A stretch of 30,935 bases of DNA from HGM11416 sp964532155 (GCA_964532155.1 CAZHGN010000016.1:1-30935); one strand, 5' to 3'; counted from the first letter of the stretch, positions 6,724 through 14,610 are shown. Made by a program: numbers and translations. The notes: generated by a model from the letters alone, not told the origin.

Positions 6724-8103
6724 TTAATCGCTACTTTTTGCGTTGTTTGTCTCTATTGGCTTAAACGTTTTCATAAACCGTTTCAGCAAAAACGCACAAA
6801 AATAAGGGAACGTATATATCTTTTCGTTGTAACCGATATTGTTCGACGACAATTTAAAGCCGTAAGCGACGTCCGCGTATTTATCCGAAGAAATGAGCGC
6901 GCGCATAGACTTTGCCTTCCCGCCCCTTGCCTTCACCTCGACGGGAATGAGGTTCTCTGCGGAGCGAATAAAAAAGTCTTCTTCGAGCGTTCCGTCGTCT
7001 CGCTTATAATAATAGAGTTTATAGCCCGACTTAACAAGCGCCTCGCCGACGATATTTTCGTACAACGCACCTTTGTACACGCCAAGATTTTTGTTAGTGC
7101 GAAGATCGTCTTGCGACTCCTCGTCCAAGAGTGCGACAAGCAAGCCCGAATCGGCAAAATATAATTTAAATTTATTCATGTCGCAATTTCCAAACAAGGG
7201 CAATTCGGGCATTTCCAAGCAATAACAAACGTTGATAATCCCCGAGTCGATCAGCCATTCCGCGCAACCGCGATAATCCCTGAACCGTGCGCCTTTTTCC
7301 ACTTTTGATATTTGAAATTTTTTGTTTTCCTTTGCCAATTGCGACGCAACGCTGTTAAAGACGTTTAATACCCTCGTTTGGTCTACCCCTTCGGCGTATT
7401 TTCGAATATCCTCTTTATAGTCTGCGATAAGTTGACGTTGAATATCCAAAGAACCCTCGAACGTACCTTTTTTGTCGTACTCTTTCACGACCGCGGGCAT
7501 ACCGCCCAAAATAACGTAATCTAAAAACAAACGATGAAACAAAGACATTTCAAGCTCGCTGAAAGGGGTAAAACTTTGCATATGATTAAGCATATCGTCG
7601 ACCACCGTCTCGTCGTAGCCTTTTGCCCAAAGAAATTCTTCAAAATCCATCGAGTGCATTTCGTAATCGGTTTTATAGCCCACACTGTTGCTTTCGATTT
7701 TATTGTAATTAACGCCAAGCATCGAGCCGCTGCAAATAACGTCGAAACGCCCGTCTTCCTTAAAAAACTTCAAAGAAGTCGCAATTTCCGGGAATTGGGT
7801 AATTTCGTCAAAAAAAATCAATGTTTTACCCGCTATAAATTTTTTCGACGGATCGAGCAACGATATATTTTTAATAACGTCTATCGGCGAGTATCCGTCC
7901 GCCGTGATTTTTTTATACTTTTCGTCTTTGACAAAATTTATTTCTATAAAACTTTCGTATTTTGCGGCTTTTGCAAAATGCCGTATGGATTCGGTTTTCC
8001 CTATCTGTCGGCAACCTTTGACTATTAAGGGCTTGCGCGCGGGATCGGCTTTCCATTCTAACAAATATTTATCAATTTTACGCCTCAAATATCGGTCAGC
8101 CAT
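6724..8103 (-). CDS. AAA-family ATPase with DUF4143 C-terminal domain
   Basis: 459 residues. An N-terminal P-loop NTPase domain (about 1-200) has Walker A GCRQIGKT (30-37), Walker B LIFFDE (95-100) and a sensor-like GSMLG (126-130). The C-terminal half carries the DUF4143 region, with a PD-(D/E)xK-like tail around EEDFF...PVEVKARGG. Proteins of this kind are common and often multicopy in gut Clostridia and Bacteroidota; their biochemical role is not settled. The gene stands alone with its own strong promoter (8127-8155) and GGAGGG (plus 8108-8113) as ribosome binding site, and ends at the hairpin 6633-6670. Just upstream of the promoter are four phased 19-bp repeats, and beyond them the debris of a second, different ATPase gene, so this is probably accessory DNA. 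Confidence 0.88.
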   Translation of the reverse strand: MADRYLRRKIDKYLLEWKADPARKPLIVKGCRQIGKTESIRHFAKAAKYESFIEINFVKDEKYKKITADGYSPIDVIKNISLLDPSKKFIAGKTLIFFDEITQFPEIATSLKFFKEDGRFDVICSGSMLGVNYNKIESNSVGYKTDYEMHSMDFEEFLWAKGYDETVVDDMLNHMQSFTPFSELEMSLFHRLFLDYVILGGMPAVVKEYDKKGTFEGSLDIQRQLIADYKEDIRKYAEGVDQTRVLNVFNSVASQLAKENKKFQISKVEKGARFRDYRGCAEWLIDSGIINVCYCLEMPELPLFGNCDMNKFKLYFADSGLLVALLDEESQDDLRTNKNLGVYKGALYENIVGEALVKSGYKLYYYKRDDGTLEEDFFIRSAENLIPVEVKARGGKAKSMRALISSDKYADVAYGFKLSSNNIGYNEKIYTFPYFCAFLLKRFMKTFKPIETNNAKSSD

Positions 8104-8126
8104 AGCGCCCTCCGTATTTTTTTATT

Positions 8127-8155
8127 ATTATACCAATAAACACTTTAAAAGTCAA
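8127..8155 (-). promoter_or_regulatory. SigA promoter of the DUF4143 ATPase gene
   Basis: On the minus strand TTGACT (plus 8150-8155), 17 bp, TATAAT (plus 8127-8132). The start codon is about 24 bp further on. The repeat array begins eight bases upstream of the -35. Confidence 0.8.
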
Positions 8156-8163
8156 CGGCTATT

Positions 8164-8280
8164 ACACATTTTTAGAGCGAATATTTGCAAGTTTTGCACA
8201 TTTTTAGAGCGAATAATACCTTATTATCACACATTTTTAGAGCCAATCACGCTTAGTGTTTACACATTTTTAGAGCGAAT
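8164..8280 (-). repeat. four phased 19-bp direct repeats (iteron-like) upstream of the ATPase promoter
   Basis: ACACATTTTTAGAGCGAAT occurs at 8164-8182, 8196-8214 (first base G), 8229-8247 (GCC for GCG) and 8262-8280. Start-to-start spacing is 32, 33 and 33 bp, about three helical turns, with unrelated 13-14-bp spacers. All copies point the same way, and on the transcript strand of the ATPase they read ATTCGCTCTAAAAATGTGT. The regular spacing and the position directly upstream of a -35 suggest binding sites for one protein on one face of the helix. Confidence 0.9.
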
Positions 8281-8677
8281 GCCGCCGTTTCCTACAATAA
8301 AATCACTGCTTTTTTGCGCCGTCAATCATTGACATCATAAAGAAAACGATTAATAATTCGACTAAAAAAAACGGTTAACGCTCTATTTTGCCTGCCTGTC
8401 GCCGCACCGACGTTCGGCAGTTCGACAATTTATTACCCTAAAAAAATTCAGCGGCAGAAAAACGTCGATTTAAAATATTTTCGATAATTACCAAAACTTG
8501 TGGCAAATCTAACGTTTTCGATATACAATTCTAGTGCGTCCGTAATATATTCGCTTGGTTCACTTTGTTTTAAATAATCCTTTTTGTGCAAGTTAAGCCA
8601 AGTCTTTTTTTAAAAATGCCGGCACTTTGTTGAAAGATTAAGAAACCGCGATATACTATTGTTGATAATAAAGCTAA
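8281..8677. other. gene-poor stretch with a possible small remnant ORF
   Basis: No intact gene. On the minus strand a frame stays open from 8609 to a TGA at 8448-8450 (53 codons). It reads plausibly, for example SEYITDALELYIENVR, but has no ATG and is preceded in frame by a stop inside a run of seven As. It could be the tail of a decayed gene. Nothing else is recognised here. Confidence 0.3.
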
Positions 8678-9054
8678 TACTTAGCAAAGTTCGTAATCCT
8701 CGATTTAATCGAACGAGAAGTACCCGTAACCGAAACGTCTTCGGAAAAATGCAAAAGCGGGCTATACCGCATTACCGATAATTATATCGCTTTTTGGTTT
8801 AAATATATATATCCGTATCGCTCGTATCTCAAAAAAGGCGAAGACGAATACGTTATGTCAAAAATCAAAGACGGATTTATCCGGAATTTTGCCTCGTTTG
8901 TATACGAAGACGTTTGCCGCGAAAAAATGTGGGAACTATCCTCACAAGGCAAAACGCTTTCGTTCGAAAAAAATCGGACGTTATTGGGGTAGTAAAGCAA
9001 GCGAAATCGACATCGTCGCAATCGGCAACGAAGAAAAAAAATTTGATTTTGATT
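8678..9054 (+). pseudogene. remnant of an ATPase_2/DUF234-type ATPase (C-terminal part, frameshifted)
   Basis: Reading from 8678 gives a clear protein tail: DLIEREVPVTETSSEKCKSG, then LYRITDNYIAFWFKYIYPYRS and FVYEDVCREKMWELS. These match the DUF234 region that follows the P-loop domain in archaeal-type ATPases (ATPase_2). The P-loop domain is missing upstream, where an in-frame TAA lies at 8675-8677. A run of seven As near 8970 then shifts the frame: removing one A restores IGRYWGSKASEIDIVAIGNE, the usual nuclease-like EIDIVA motif, to a TGA at about 9054. The gene is therefore truncated and frameshifted. Confidence 0.75.
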
Positions 9055-9147
9055 GACTCGCTATAATCTCGATTTTAACAGAATTTGTTCGCTTTGCAAC
9101 GTTTTACAACAAGTGCAAAACAAGCCTGCAAAACTAAAAAAGCTTAT

Positions 9148-9186
9148 AAAAAACCCAAGTCGCAATTCTTGCAACTTGGGTTTTTT
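9148..9186 (-). terminator. terminator of the tRNA-Ala gene
   Basis: AAAAAACCCAAGT (9148-9160) pairs perfectly with ACTTGGGTTTTTT (9174-9186) around a 13-base loop. It starts one base past the tRNA 3' CCA on the minus strand, and the T-run makes it a classical intrinsic terminator. Confidence 0.9.
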
Positions 9187-9187
9187 G

Positions 9188-9263
<76 letters not shown>

Positions 9264-9280
9264 ACGCCGTTAGCAAAAGC

Positions 9281-9309
9281 ATTTTAACATAAATCGGCGC
9301 GCTTTTCAA
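9281..9309 (-). promoter_or_regulatory. tRNA-Ala promoter
   Basis: On the minus strand TTGAAA (plus 9304-9309), 17 bp, TAAAAT (plus 9281-9286) with an extended TGT before it. The -10 ends 17 bp before the mature tRNA 5' end, leaving room for a short 5' leader processed by RNase P. Confidence 0.8.
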
Positions 9310-9380
9310 GTAAAATATACGGCTTTTCGATAAAAAACTTCGGTTATTTATTTTTTTACCGAACGAAAAAACATTTTACC

Positions 9381-9452
9381 GTAAAGTTTTTGCGCATTGC
9401 CGCACTTTTATTTACCTAAAAGTTTTTGCAATTTTCCGCACTTTTATTTACC
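9381..9452. repeat. two-copy tandem repeat of about 36 bp
   Basis: AAAGTTTTTGC...CCGCACTTTTATTTACC occurs twice in tandem, roughly 9381-9416 and 9417-9452, with a few differences in the middle. It lies in the gap between the tRNA promoter and the terminator of the NagD-like gene. No function is apparent. Confidence 0.65.
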
Positions 9453-9462
9453 GCAAAACTCG

Positions 9463-9503
9463 GCAAAAAGTGCCGATAACCGACTTATAGGTCTACTTTT
9501 TGC
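9463..9503 (-). terminator. terminator of the NagD-like gene, with GACCTATA element
   Basis: GCAAAAAGT (9463-9471) and ACTTTTTGC (9495-9503) form a 9-bp stem; the strand ends in CTTTTTGCC past the stop of the gene at 9533. The loop contains CGATAACCGACTTATAG (9474-9490) followed by GTC. This is a relaxed copy of the repeated element, placed in the opposite orientation to those at 4097 and 6647. Confidence 0.75.
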
Positions 9504-9532
9504 GCGAAAGTCGTTCTTGCTTTAATCGTAGA

Positions 9533-10351
9533 TTATAAATATTTTAAGCTTTGGTTTACGTCGGGAAGAACGATGGAAAGTTCCATTTTAGACGCGACGT
9601 AGTCGTCAGCGGTCGTTTCGCCGCTTAAAACAAGCATAGAATTAAAACCGCAATTAACGGCAAAAGCCATATCGGTATACAGTCTGTCGCCTACCATAAC
9701 GACCTCGCTCGGGTGCACGCCGAACCGGGCGACGATAGCCTCGCCCATTCCGGTATAAGGCTTGCCGATGATAACGTCGGGCGTTCTGCCGCTGCTCTTT
9801 TTAAAACACTCTATAAACGAGCCGACGTCGGGCATCGAGTATCCGTCCGTCGGGCAAACGGCGTCCGGGTGAGTAGCCACGTAAAACGCGCCGCGTTTTA
9901 ACGCCACGTCGAACGCACGCATTTTTGCAAAATCGAGAGTGGTATCGTACGCCAAAACGGCAATTTCGGCGTGATTTTCGTCGGTTAAGTTAACGCCCGC
10001 GGCGACAAAATCGTTCTTTACAGACTCCGTTGCCACAAGATAAACGCCCTTTTTGGCATGCGTGCGGAGCAAATATTCTATCGTCGCGCGCGAGGACGTA
10101 TACACTTCGTCGCCCGTTTCGTAAACGCCGCGACCACGAAGCTTTATCACGTATTCGTCGTCCGAGCGCGAAGAGTTGTTAGTGAGAAAAACAAGCTTTT
10201 TCCCAAGCATTCTAAAGGTAGAAAGCGTATTCTTCACGTCTCCGATCAGTTTATCGCCAAGGTACACGGTGCCGTCTAAATCGAGAAGAATTACGCGTGC
10301 ATTCTTAAGGATTTCAGCCGCGTTGCCGTCTTTTTTAAAGCCTTCGTTCAT
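9533..10351 (-). CDS. HAD-IIA hydrolase, NagD/p-nitrophenyl phosphatase-like
   Basis: 272 residues with the complete HAD-IIA layout: motif I DLDGTVYLG (D24 nucleophile, D26), motif II FLTNNSSR (T57), a C2B-type cap (about 80-190) including ATHPDAVCP, motif III lysine K197 in IGKPYTGM, and motif IV VGDRLYTD (D222, D227). Relatives dephosphorylate small sugar phosphates, nucleoside monophosphates or glycolytic side products (NagD, AraL, Pgp); the true substrate is unknown. The ATG at 10351 is preferred to a TTG at 10375 because GGAGA precedes it at a good distance. The gene lies 133 bp after the preceding gene and could share its transcript. Confidence 0.85.
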   Translation of the reverse strand: MNEGFKKDGNAAEILKNARVILLDLDGTVYLGDKLIGDVKNTLSTFRMLGKKLVFLTNNSSRSDDEYVIKLRGRGVYETGDEVYTSSRATIEYLLRTHAKKGVYLVATESVKNDFVAAGVNLTDENHAEIAVLAYDTTLDFAKMRAFDVALKRGAFYVATHPDAVCPTDGYSMPDVGSFIECFKKSSGRTPDVIIGKPYTGMGEAIVARFGVHPSEVVMVGDRLYTDMAFAVNCGFNSMLVLSGETTADDYVASKMELSIVLPDVNQSLKYL

Positions 10352-10484
10352 ATTTTTTCTCCGTTTCACGGACAAACCGTAATTAAAGTTAGTTAAAAAT
10401 TATTTATCGCTCCGCCGCAAGCAAACCGCAAAAACCGTGGGCGCAACAAAACGCAATAAGTACGCGCACTGTCAAACGAAGCGC

Positions 10485-11816
10485 TCAAACAAGTTCAAGC
10501 AAACCGTCCGCCCAAACCGCTTTTAACAGCGTAACGCCGCGCGTTAAAAGGGGCGCAAGTTTCGTTGCCTGCAAAAGCACCGACTGCGGATAATCTTCTT
10601 CGGCTCGCCTCTTGCCGCCGTAAATAATATATATTATCTTCTCCAACCGCGGTATTTCGGCGTTAAGCCTTTTTACGCTGTCGCAAATTTTTCGGTCGTA
10701 TTTAATTTTCTTTAACAATTCGTCGTCCGTCGCGTAAAACTCGGGCGGAGGCGCAATTTCCGCCGCGGGCATTAGCGCTTTAAGCTCTTCCCTTTGCAAA
10801 ACGTAAGACGGAACGCGCACCGCACGAACACCCGATGCAAGCGCTATCGAATACAGCTTTATAAGTATTTTATAGGCAAGATATTCGCGCTCGCCATACT
10901 CGGTTTTAAGTCGGTACTCGCTCAGTATGTCGGCAATAGCCGCGGCATCGTCGCCGAACGGCAACCCGCAAAGCGCGCAAGCCGCCGCCGTTTTTGCAAA
11001 AACAAGTTTTTTATAATCGTATTTTTTTAGGTATTCAAAGCACAGCGTTACGCTTTCGTTAAGCAGTTTTTTTGCGCGCGAAAAATCCAAATCTGAGGCT
11101 ATAAGCTCGTTAACGCGCATTTCGACGAACGCTATCCGCTTAGAAAAAACGCTCCTTACGGCATCGGCATACTTGCCTTTTTTTAAAGACGAAAAGTGCT
11201 TGTCGTCAAAGAATAACCGAAATTTACCAAAACTCTCGCTAAAGTTAAAAACAGCTAAGTCGACGACGGAAAAATCGGTTGGCAGAATAAGTACGCCGCC
11301 TGCATATCCGTTTTTTTGCAATACGCTTAGCGAATTTTCGACTATCGCCCTATCGCCTATTAAAACAACCGCGTTTAAATTATTAACAGAAGACAAAAGT
11401 GGCGCTATAACTTCGTTATCGCACTCTTCAACAGAGAAAAAGACCGTCCTTGAATACGCCGAAGCGGCTAAATCGCAACCCGATTTTTTACCGTTTTCAT
11501 TCGTGCATGCAGTTTTTTCGACGTCCGCATTTTCCGCGGCGGCGCGCAAAAGCCCCTTGATTTTTACGCCGAAGGTTAAAAACCCCGCGTCACAAGACAA
11601 AACTACCGCGTTTTTAATCTCTTCTAAAGTCAAACGTTCTTCGGCAACGTCCCCGCTTCCGTGCAAAACCGCAAGACGTTCGGTTATAAACGAAAACGCC
11701 GCTTGAGCGGCGTCGCCGAAAGAAGCGGCGTTTATGAATTTATCGAAAGCCGATTGTTCGAAAGAACCGCCGCAAGGATTAGAACCCGACTTAAACGCAA
11801 CGTCTGCGTTAATCAT
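10485..11816 (-). CDS. unknown protein coupled to the PHP-like gene; possibly a degenerate glycerol-1-phosphate dehydrogenase relative
   Basis: 443 residues, not firmly recognised. The N-terminal half is alpha/beta with a Rossmann-like stretch (NAVVLIGDRAIVENSLSVL) and no signal peptide. The C-terminal half is helical. The arrangement of helices, especially PFGDDAAAIADILSEYRLKT followed by YGEREYLAYKILIKLY, reminds me of the metal-binding helix region of sn-glycerol-1-phosphate / iron-type dehydrogenases (GNSRPASGxEHxxSH...HG), but the histidine ligands are absent. If related, it would be inactive in that reaction. This likeness is an impression without an alignment. The ATG at 11816 overlaps the TGA of the preceding gene (ATGA), so translation is coupled. 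Confidence 0.55.
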   Translation of the reverse strand: MINADVAFKSGSNPCGGSFEQSAFDKFINAASFGDAAQAAFSFITERLAVLHGSGDVAEERLTLEEIKNAVVLSCDAGFLTFGVKIKGLLRAAAENADVEKTACTNENGKKSGCDLAASAYSRTVFFSVEECDNEVIAPLLSSVNNLNAVVLIGDRAIVENSLSVLQKNGYAGGVLILPTDFSVVDLAVFNFSESFGKFRLFFDDKHFSSLKKGKYADAVRSVFSKRIAFVEMRVNELIASDLDFSRAKKLLNESVTLCFEYLKKYDYKKLVFAKTAAACALCGLPFGDDAAAIADILSEYRLKTEYGEREYLAYKILIKLYSIALASGVRAVRVPSYVLQREELKALMPAAEIAPPPEFYATDDELLKKIKYDRKICDSVKRLNAEIPRLEKIIYIIYGGKRRAEEDYPQSVLLQATKLAPLLTRGVTLLKAVWADGLLELV

Positions 11817-13039
11817 CCGAGTTTCCGTCCGATAGATGCAAAAATACTCAAACGCTCGTCGAACGAGGGGCATTTAATTGCCATTTTGTCCGAAAAAATG
11901 CCGTCACTGTGGCATTCGGCGATACTAAGAGCATTGCCTGCAATAGCCAAAGCGCACGTTTCGGCAAAAGAACCTGCCGCCTTGGGGCATTCGATTCCGA
12001 ACGCGGTGCGCGGATATTCGGTCTTTTCGGTGAGCACGACGAGCATTTCTTTCTGCTTGACCGCTGCAACGAACGCCGCGAGCGCGGTCGCCGAATATTC
12101 CCTTACCGCCAAACAAACGGCGTTAAAGCCCTCCGCTTTGACCTTGTCCAAGCGGAGAGAAAACTCCTCGGTCGTTCTATCGAGCTCGGCTTGCATTTCC
12201 AGCCAACTGTAAGGGCATTGGTATTCGTACGCGGCAATCACGCCGGCATCGGCGGCTTTCTCCGTAAAGATTTTGGAATCGGGATAAGTAACTCCGTTGC
12301 CTTTTTCGCCGTAAAACTTGCGCAAAACGGCAATCAGATCATAAATATAATAGGTGTTTCCGGCATCGCAAAGCAAGTTGTACTCGCTTTCGTCGAGATC
12401 TAAAAGAAGTTTTTCCTTCAAAAAGTCCGCAATAGCCCTACCCTTGCCGTATTTTTCAATAACTTTTTCGCCGACGGCGCGGAAAACGTGCTTAAGCGTT
12501 ATCGTCCCGCCCTTTTTAATCTGCGAATTCTCGTAAACGTCCTTTTGATAATCGACGACAATTTCGTATTTAGCAAGAACGGCGTTCATTTTTTGCGTAA
12601 CCGCCTGCGCGCGCTCGGCGCACACCGTACGAAAGTCGACAAGCAGCGGCTCGAACTCGGGCAAATTAATTTTGCTTATGCCGTAAAATGCACAGCCGCA
12701 ATCGCCGAGCCGCTCGTTGGCAAGCACCGCCTCGAAGCCGCAAACGCCGAAAACGTCGAGCGTTTTACACCCGGACAAGAACTCTTTAGCCGACGAAACC
12801 GTTCCGAAATCGCACACACCGGCAACGGACACGCCGCTTTTATACGACATAAACGCCGCCATCGTGGGATTGTAGGGCGAAAAAGAATGGTCGGTGCTAA
12901 TATTAAAATTATACGCCGAAACGTTTTCCGGTCTATACTTTTTTTCACGCCGTTCAGACCTTTTCAGCATGGCAAGAACCGCCTTGCGCACAAAAACGTT
13001 TTTCGCGTTGAGTTTTTTAATGAGTTGTTCGCTTTGCAT
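11813..13039 (-). CDS. PHP-domain protein with metal-ligand positions lost
   Basis: 408 residues. The fold pattern is that of a PHP phosphoesterase: NISTDHSFSPYNPT (46-59), AGVCDFGTVSSAKEFL (73-88), and later IAAYEYQ and TEKTEYPRTAF blocks at the usual places. Active relatives I recall from Clostridia read roughly HIHTTYSFSPY, MDHDS and GEDINSPR there. Here the two histidines of the first motif are N and S, the DH is DF, and the acidic GEDIN site is gone, so metal-dependent catalysis looks unlikely. It may be a pseudoenzyme with a binding or scaffolding role. It heads a two- or three-gene unit with the coupled gene at 10485-11816, from a TTGACA-17-TAAAAT promoter, and has GGAGG ahead of the ATG. 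Confidence 0.65.
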   Translation of the reverse strand: MQSEQLIKKLNAKNVFVRKAVLAMLKRSERREKKYRPENVSAYNFNISTDHSFSPYNPTMAAFMSYKSGVSVAGVCDFGTVSSAKEFLSGCKTLDVFGVCGFEAVLANERLGDCGCAFYGISKINLPEFEPLLVDFRTVCAERAQAVTQKMNAVLAKYEIVVDYQKDVYENSQIKKGGTITLKHVFRAVGEKVIEKYGKGRAIADFLKEKLLLDLDESEYNLLCDAGNTYYIYDLIAVLRKFYGEKGNGVTYPDSKIFTEKAADAGVIAAYEYQCPYSWLEMQAELDRTTEEFSLRLDKVKAEGFNAVCLAVREYSATALAAFVAAVKQKEMLVVLTEKTEYPRTAFGIECPKAAGSFAETCALAIAGNALSIAECHSDGIFSDKMAIKCPSFDERLSIFASIGRKLG

Positions 13040-13112
13040 AATACCTCCGACGGACGAAAAATTCGCCGCGCGAGTAGTGGCGCGTTACAAAAACAGTGCA
13101 ACGGTCTTTATT

Positions 13113-13141
13113 ATTTTATAATAATGTAAGCAAAATGTCAA
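13113..13141 (-). promoter_or_regulatory. promoter of the PHP-like operon
   Basis: On the minus strand TTGACA (plus 13136-13141), 17 bp, TAAAAT (plus 13113-13118). The start codon is about 73 bp further on, with a GGAGG ribosome binding site. Confidence 0.8.
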
Positions 13142-13290
13142 CGCATTTGCCCTTTATTTCACCGACAAGCAAAAAGGCGCAAGCAAAAAAGCAGAAAAAA
13201 AGAATTATAATTTAAAAAGACCTTTTATTCAAGGCATTCAAAAAACCAAAAAAACGAAAGGAAAAATTAAGAAAATTTTTCGAAAAACAC
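13142..13290. other. AT-rich gap between divergent promoters
   Basis: A stretch of A-rich sequence between the divergent PHP-like operon and the HU gene. It holds runs of As spaced irregularly, and I see no gene, RNA or clear palindrome. It may be intrinsically curved, but that is not demonstrated. Confidence 0.5.
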
Positions 13291-13318
13291 TTGTAAATTT
13301 CGCGTTATATGATATAAT
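13291..13318 (+). promoter_or_regulatory. extended -10 promoter of the HU gene
   Basis: TTGTAA (13291-13296), 16 bp, then TGATATAAT with the hexamer at 13313-13318. Transcription would begin near 13325, leaving a leader of about 215 bases before the HU start. Confidence 0.8.
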
Positions 13319-13340
13319 AGAAACTGTAAGAAGTAAATCA

Positions 13341-13499
13341 TTTGCCATTCGGCAAAATCTTTACAAAGCCAGCGGCTTTGCCGTAAAAACTTCCGTTTTT
13401 ACTCTTTTCGGTGTGTAATTTCGCGAAGTTTTACTTGCCGCGCAAGCGTTTTGCTTGCCGAAAGGCAATCCCTAAAGAAAATTGCGATAAAACAATCGC
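13341..13499 (+). other. hairpin-rich 5' leader of the HU mRNA
   Basis: Five consecutive short hairpins fill the leader: TTTGCC/GGCAAA (13341-13356), CAAAGCC/GGCTTTG (13364-13380), GTAAAAAC/GTTTTTAC (13383-13402), GCAAGC/GCTTGC (13442-13458) and GCGAT/ATCGC (13484-13499). Each has a 3-10-base loop. No known riboswitch or protein-gene leader is recognised. The hairpins could control HU translation or stability; this is inference. Confidence 0.6.
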
Positions 13500-13539
13500 G
13501 GTTTAAATATAACGCAAGGCTATTCATCGGAGGTAAACT

Positions 13540-13812
13540 ATGAACAAAAGCGAATTTATCAGAGCATATGCGGACAACCTCGGCGTAACGATAAAAGAAG
13601 CCGAGCTCAATTTTCAAACTCTCGTGGACACATTAACCCAAGTTCTGCAAACGGGCGAATACGTCCACGTTTCGGGTTTTGCGACGTTTGAAATCAAAGA
13701 AAAAAACGCACGCGACGGAGTTAATCCAAAAACGGGCGACCGCATTACCATCGAGGCATGCAAATCGCCTACGGCAAAATTCAGCAAGGCTTATAAAGAA
13801 CTTTTTAATTAA
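13540..13812 (+). CDS. hup: HU-family nucleoid DNA-binding protein
   Basis: 90 residues, the normal HU length. Two N-terminal helices (MNKSEFIRAYADN..., to about residue 40) form the dimer core; GFATFEIKEKNARDG leads into the beta arm, with the arm-tip NPKTG, where the proline that inserts between DNA bases is conserved; a final helix SKAYKELFN closes the protein. HU bends and coats DNA as a dimer and takes part in replication, repair and chromosome packaging. GGAGG precedes the ATG. The gene is single, with its own extended -10 promoter, a structured leader of about 215 bases, and a clear terminator at 13828-13853. The arm has slightly fewer basic residues than usual (DGVNP rather than KGRNP). 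Confidence 0.95.
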   Translation: MNKSEFIRAYADNLGVTIKEAELNFQTLVDTLTQVLQTGEYVHVSGFATFEIKEKNARDGVNPKTGDRITIEACKSPTAKFSKAYKELFN

Positions 13813-13827
13813 TTAACTACTTGTCAG

Positions 13828-13853
13828 GTCGCCGTGGAATCGGCGACTTTTTT
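13828..13853 (+). terminator. terminator of the HU gene
   Basis: GTCGCCG (13828-13834), loop TGGAAT, CGGCGAC (13841-13847), then six Ts. A standard intrinsic terminator 15 bases past the HU stop. Confidence 0.92.
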
Positions 13854-13881
13854 GTTTAATAAAGAAGTTGAGCACATTATA

Positions 13882-14491
13882 ATGCTCAAAAAAGAAAACA
13901 TTTATATGTTTTTTATAGAAGATACAGAAAAAAACAGACTATATCTTCTCTCCGGCGGAATATGTATGCGGATGGAAATAACAGACATAGATTACTATTA
14001 CAATAACATGGTTCCGTTTGCAAACTATATTAAACAAGAACTAAAAGAATACAATAACACACTTAAAAAAATTTCCGTCATGGTAAAAAAAAATTGGCGG
14101 AGAAGGAAAAATCCATGGCTGCATAATTGATATTGATTATTACAATCATATTTATCTTAATCCACAAGATGGATCAATAAAAGCTTATTATGCCGAAAAT
14201 AAAAGTGAACGAGATGAATACTCTTCTATTGAAGATTTACTTGAAAATAATCTACCTAAACTTTTTTCTAATTATAAACAACTTATTTCAAGTCAAAAAA
14301 GCCCTGTTGTTCCATATAAAATCAACAATTCTCCCGCTAAAATAATACATATGATTGGCACTGCTCAATAACTTCCATCACAACTTATAAAATGTTTACA
14401 GTATATAACCGAAAAAAATATTATTCGGATTTGGAAAGACATAGGCACAGTAAAAAGCAGAACGGAATTAGATATAAAACTCATTGAATAA
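13882..14491 (+). pseudogene. AT-rich gene of unknown function, broken by a frameshift and an in-frame stop
   Basis: One frame runs from about 13882 or 13906 to a run of nine As (14085-14093). Removing one A joins it to a second frame reading IGGEGKIHGCIIDIDYYNHI and further to an in-frame TAA at 14369-14371. Past that stop the same frame stays open and protein-like (CLQYITEKNIIRIWKDIGTV) to a second TAA at 14489-14491. The HGCIIDIDYYNHIYLNP block resembles conserved uncharacterised Clostridia proteins I have seen, but I cannot name a family. The region is far more AT-rich than its neighbours and uses A/T-ending codons, so it was probably acquired by transfer and is now decaying. A TATAAT at 13878-13883 overlaps the first ATG, so the true start is uncertain. 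Confidence 0.7.
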
Positions 14492-14561
14492 TATTGAACA
14501 CTTAAAAAATTCTATCATTGCTCGAAGAAAAACGACTCCGTTGAGACAACAAATAACATAG

Positions 14562-14610
14562 AAAAACCGCGGTATAGGTCGATTAACAGCCATTCCGCGG
14601 TTTATTTTTT
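14562..14610 (-). terminator. terminator of the miaB-to-exonuclease operon, with GACCTATA element
   Basis: AAACCGCGG (14564-14572) pairs with CCGCGGTTT (14595-14603), a 9-bp stem with A- and T-rich flanks, about 120 bp past the stop of the last gene. The loop contains TATAGGTCGATTAACAG (14573-14589), again the repeated element. Stem sequence and loop closely resemble the terminator at 4088-4130. Confidence 0.85.

Noticed and set aside
8164..8280. Possible CRISPR array
   Set aside because: Repeats are 19 bp with 13-14-bp spacers and only four copies, far shorter than CRISPR units, and no cas gene is nearby.
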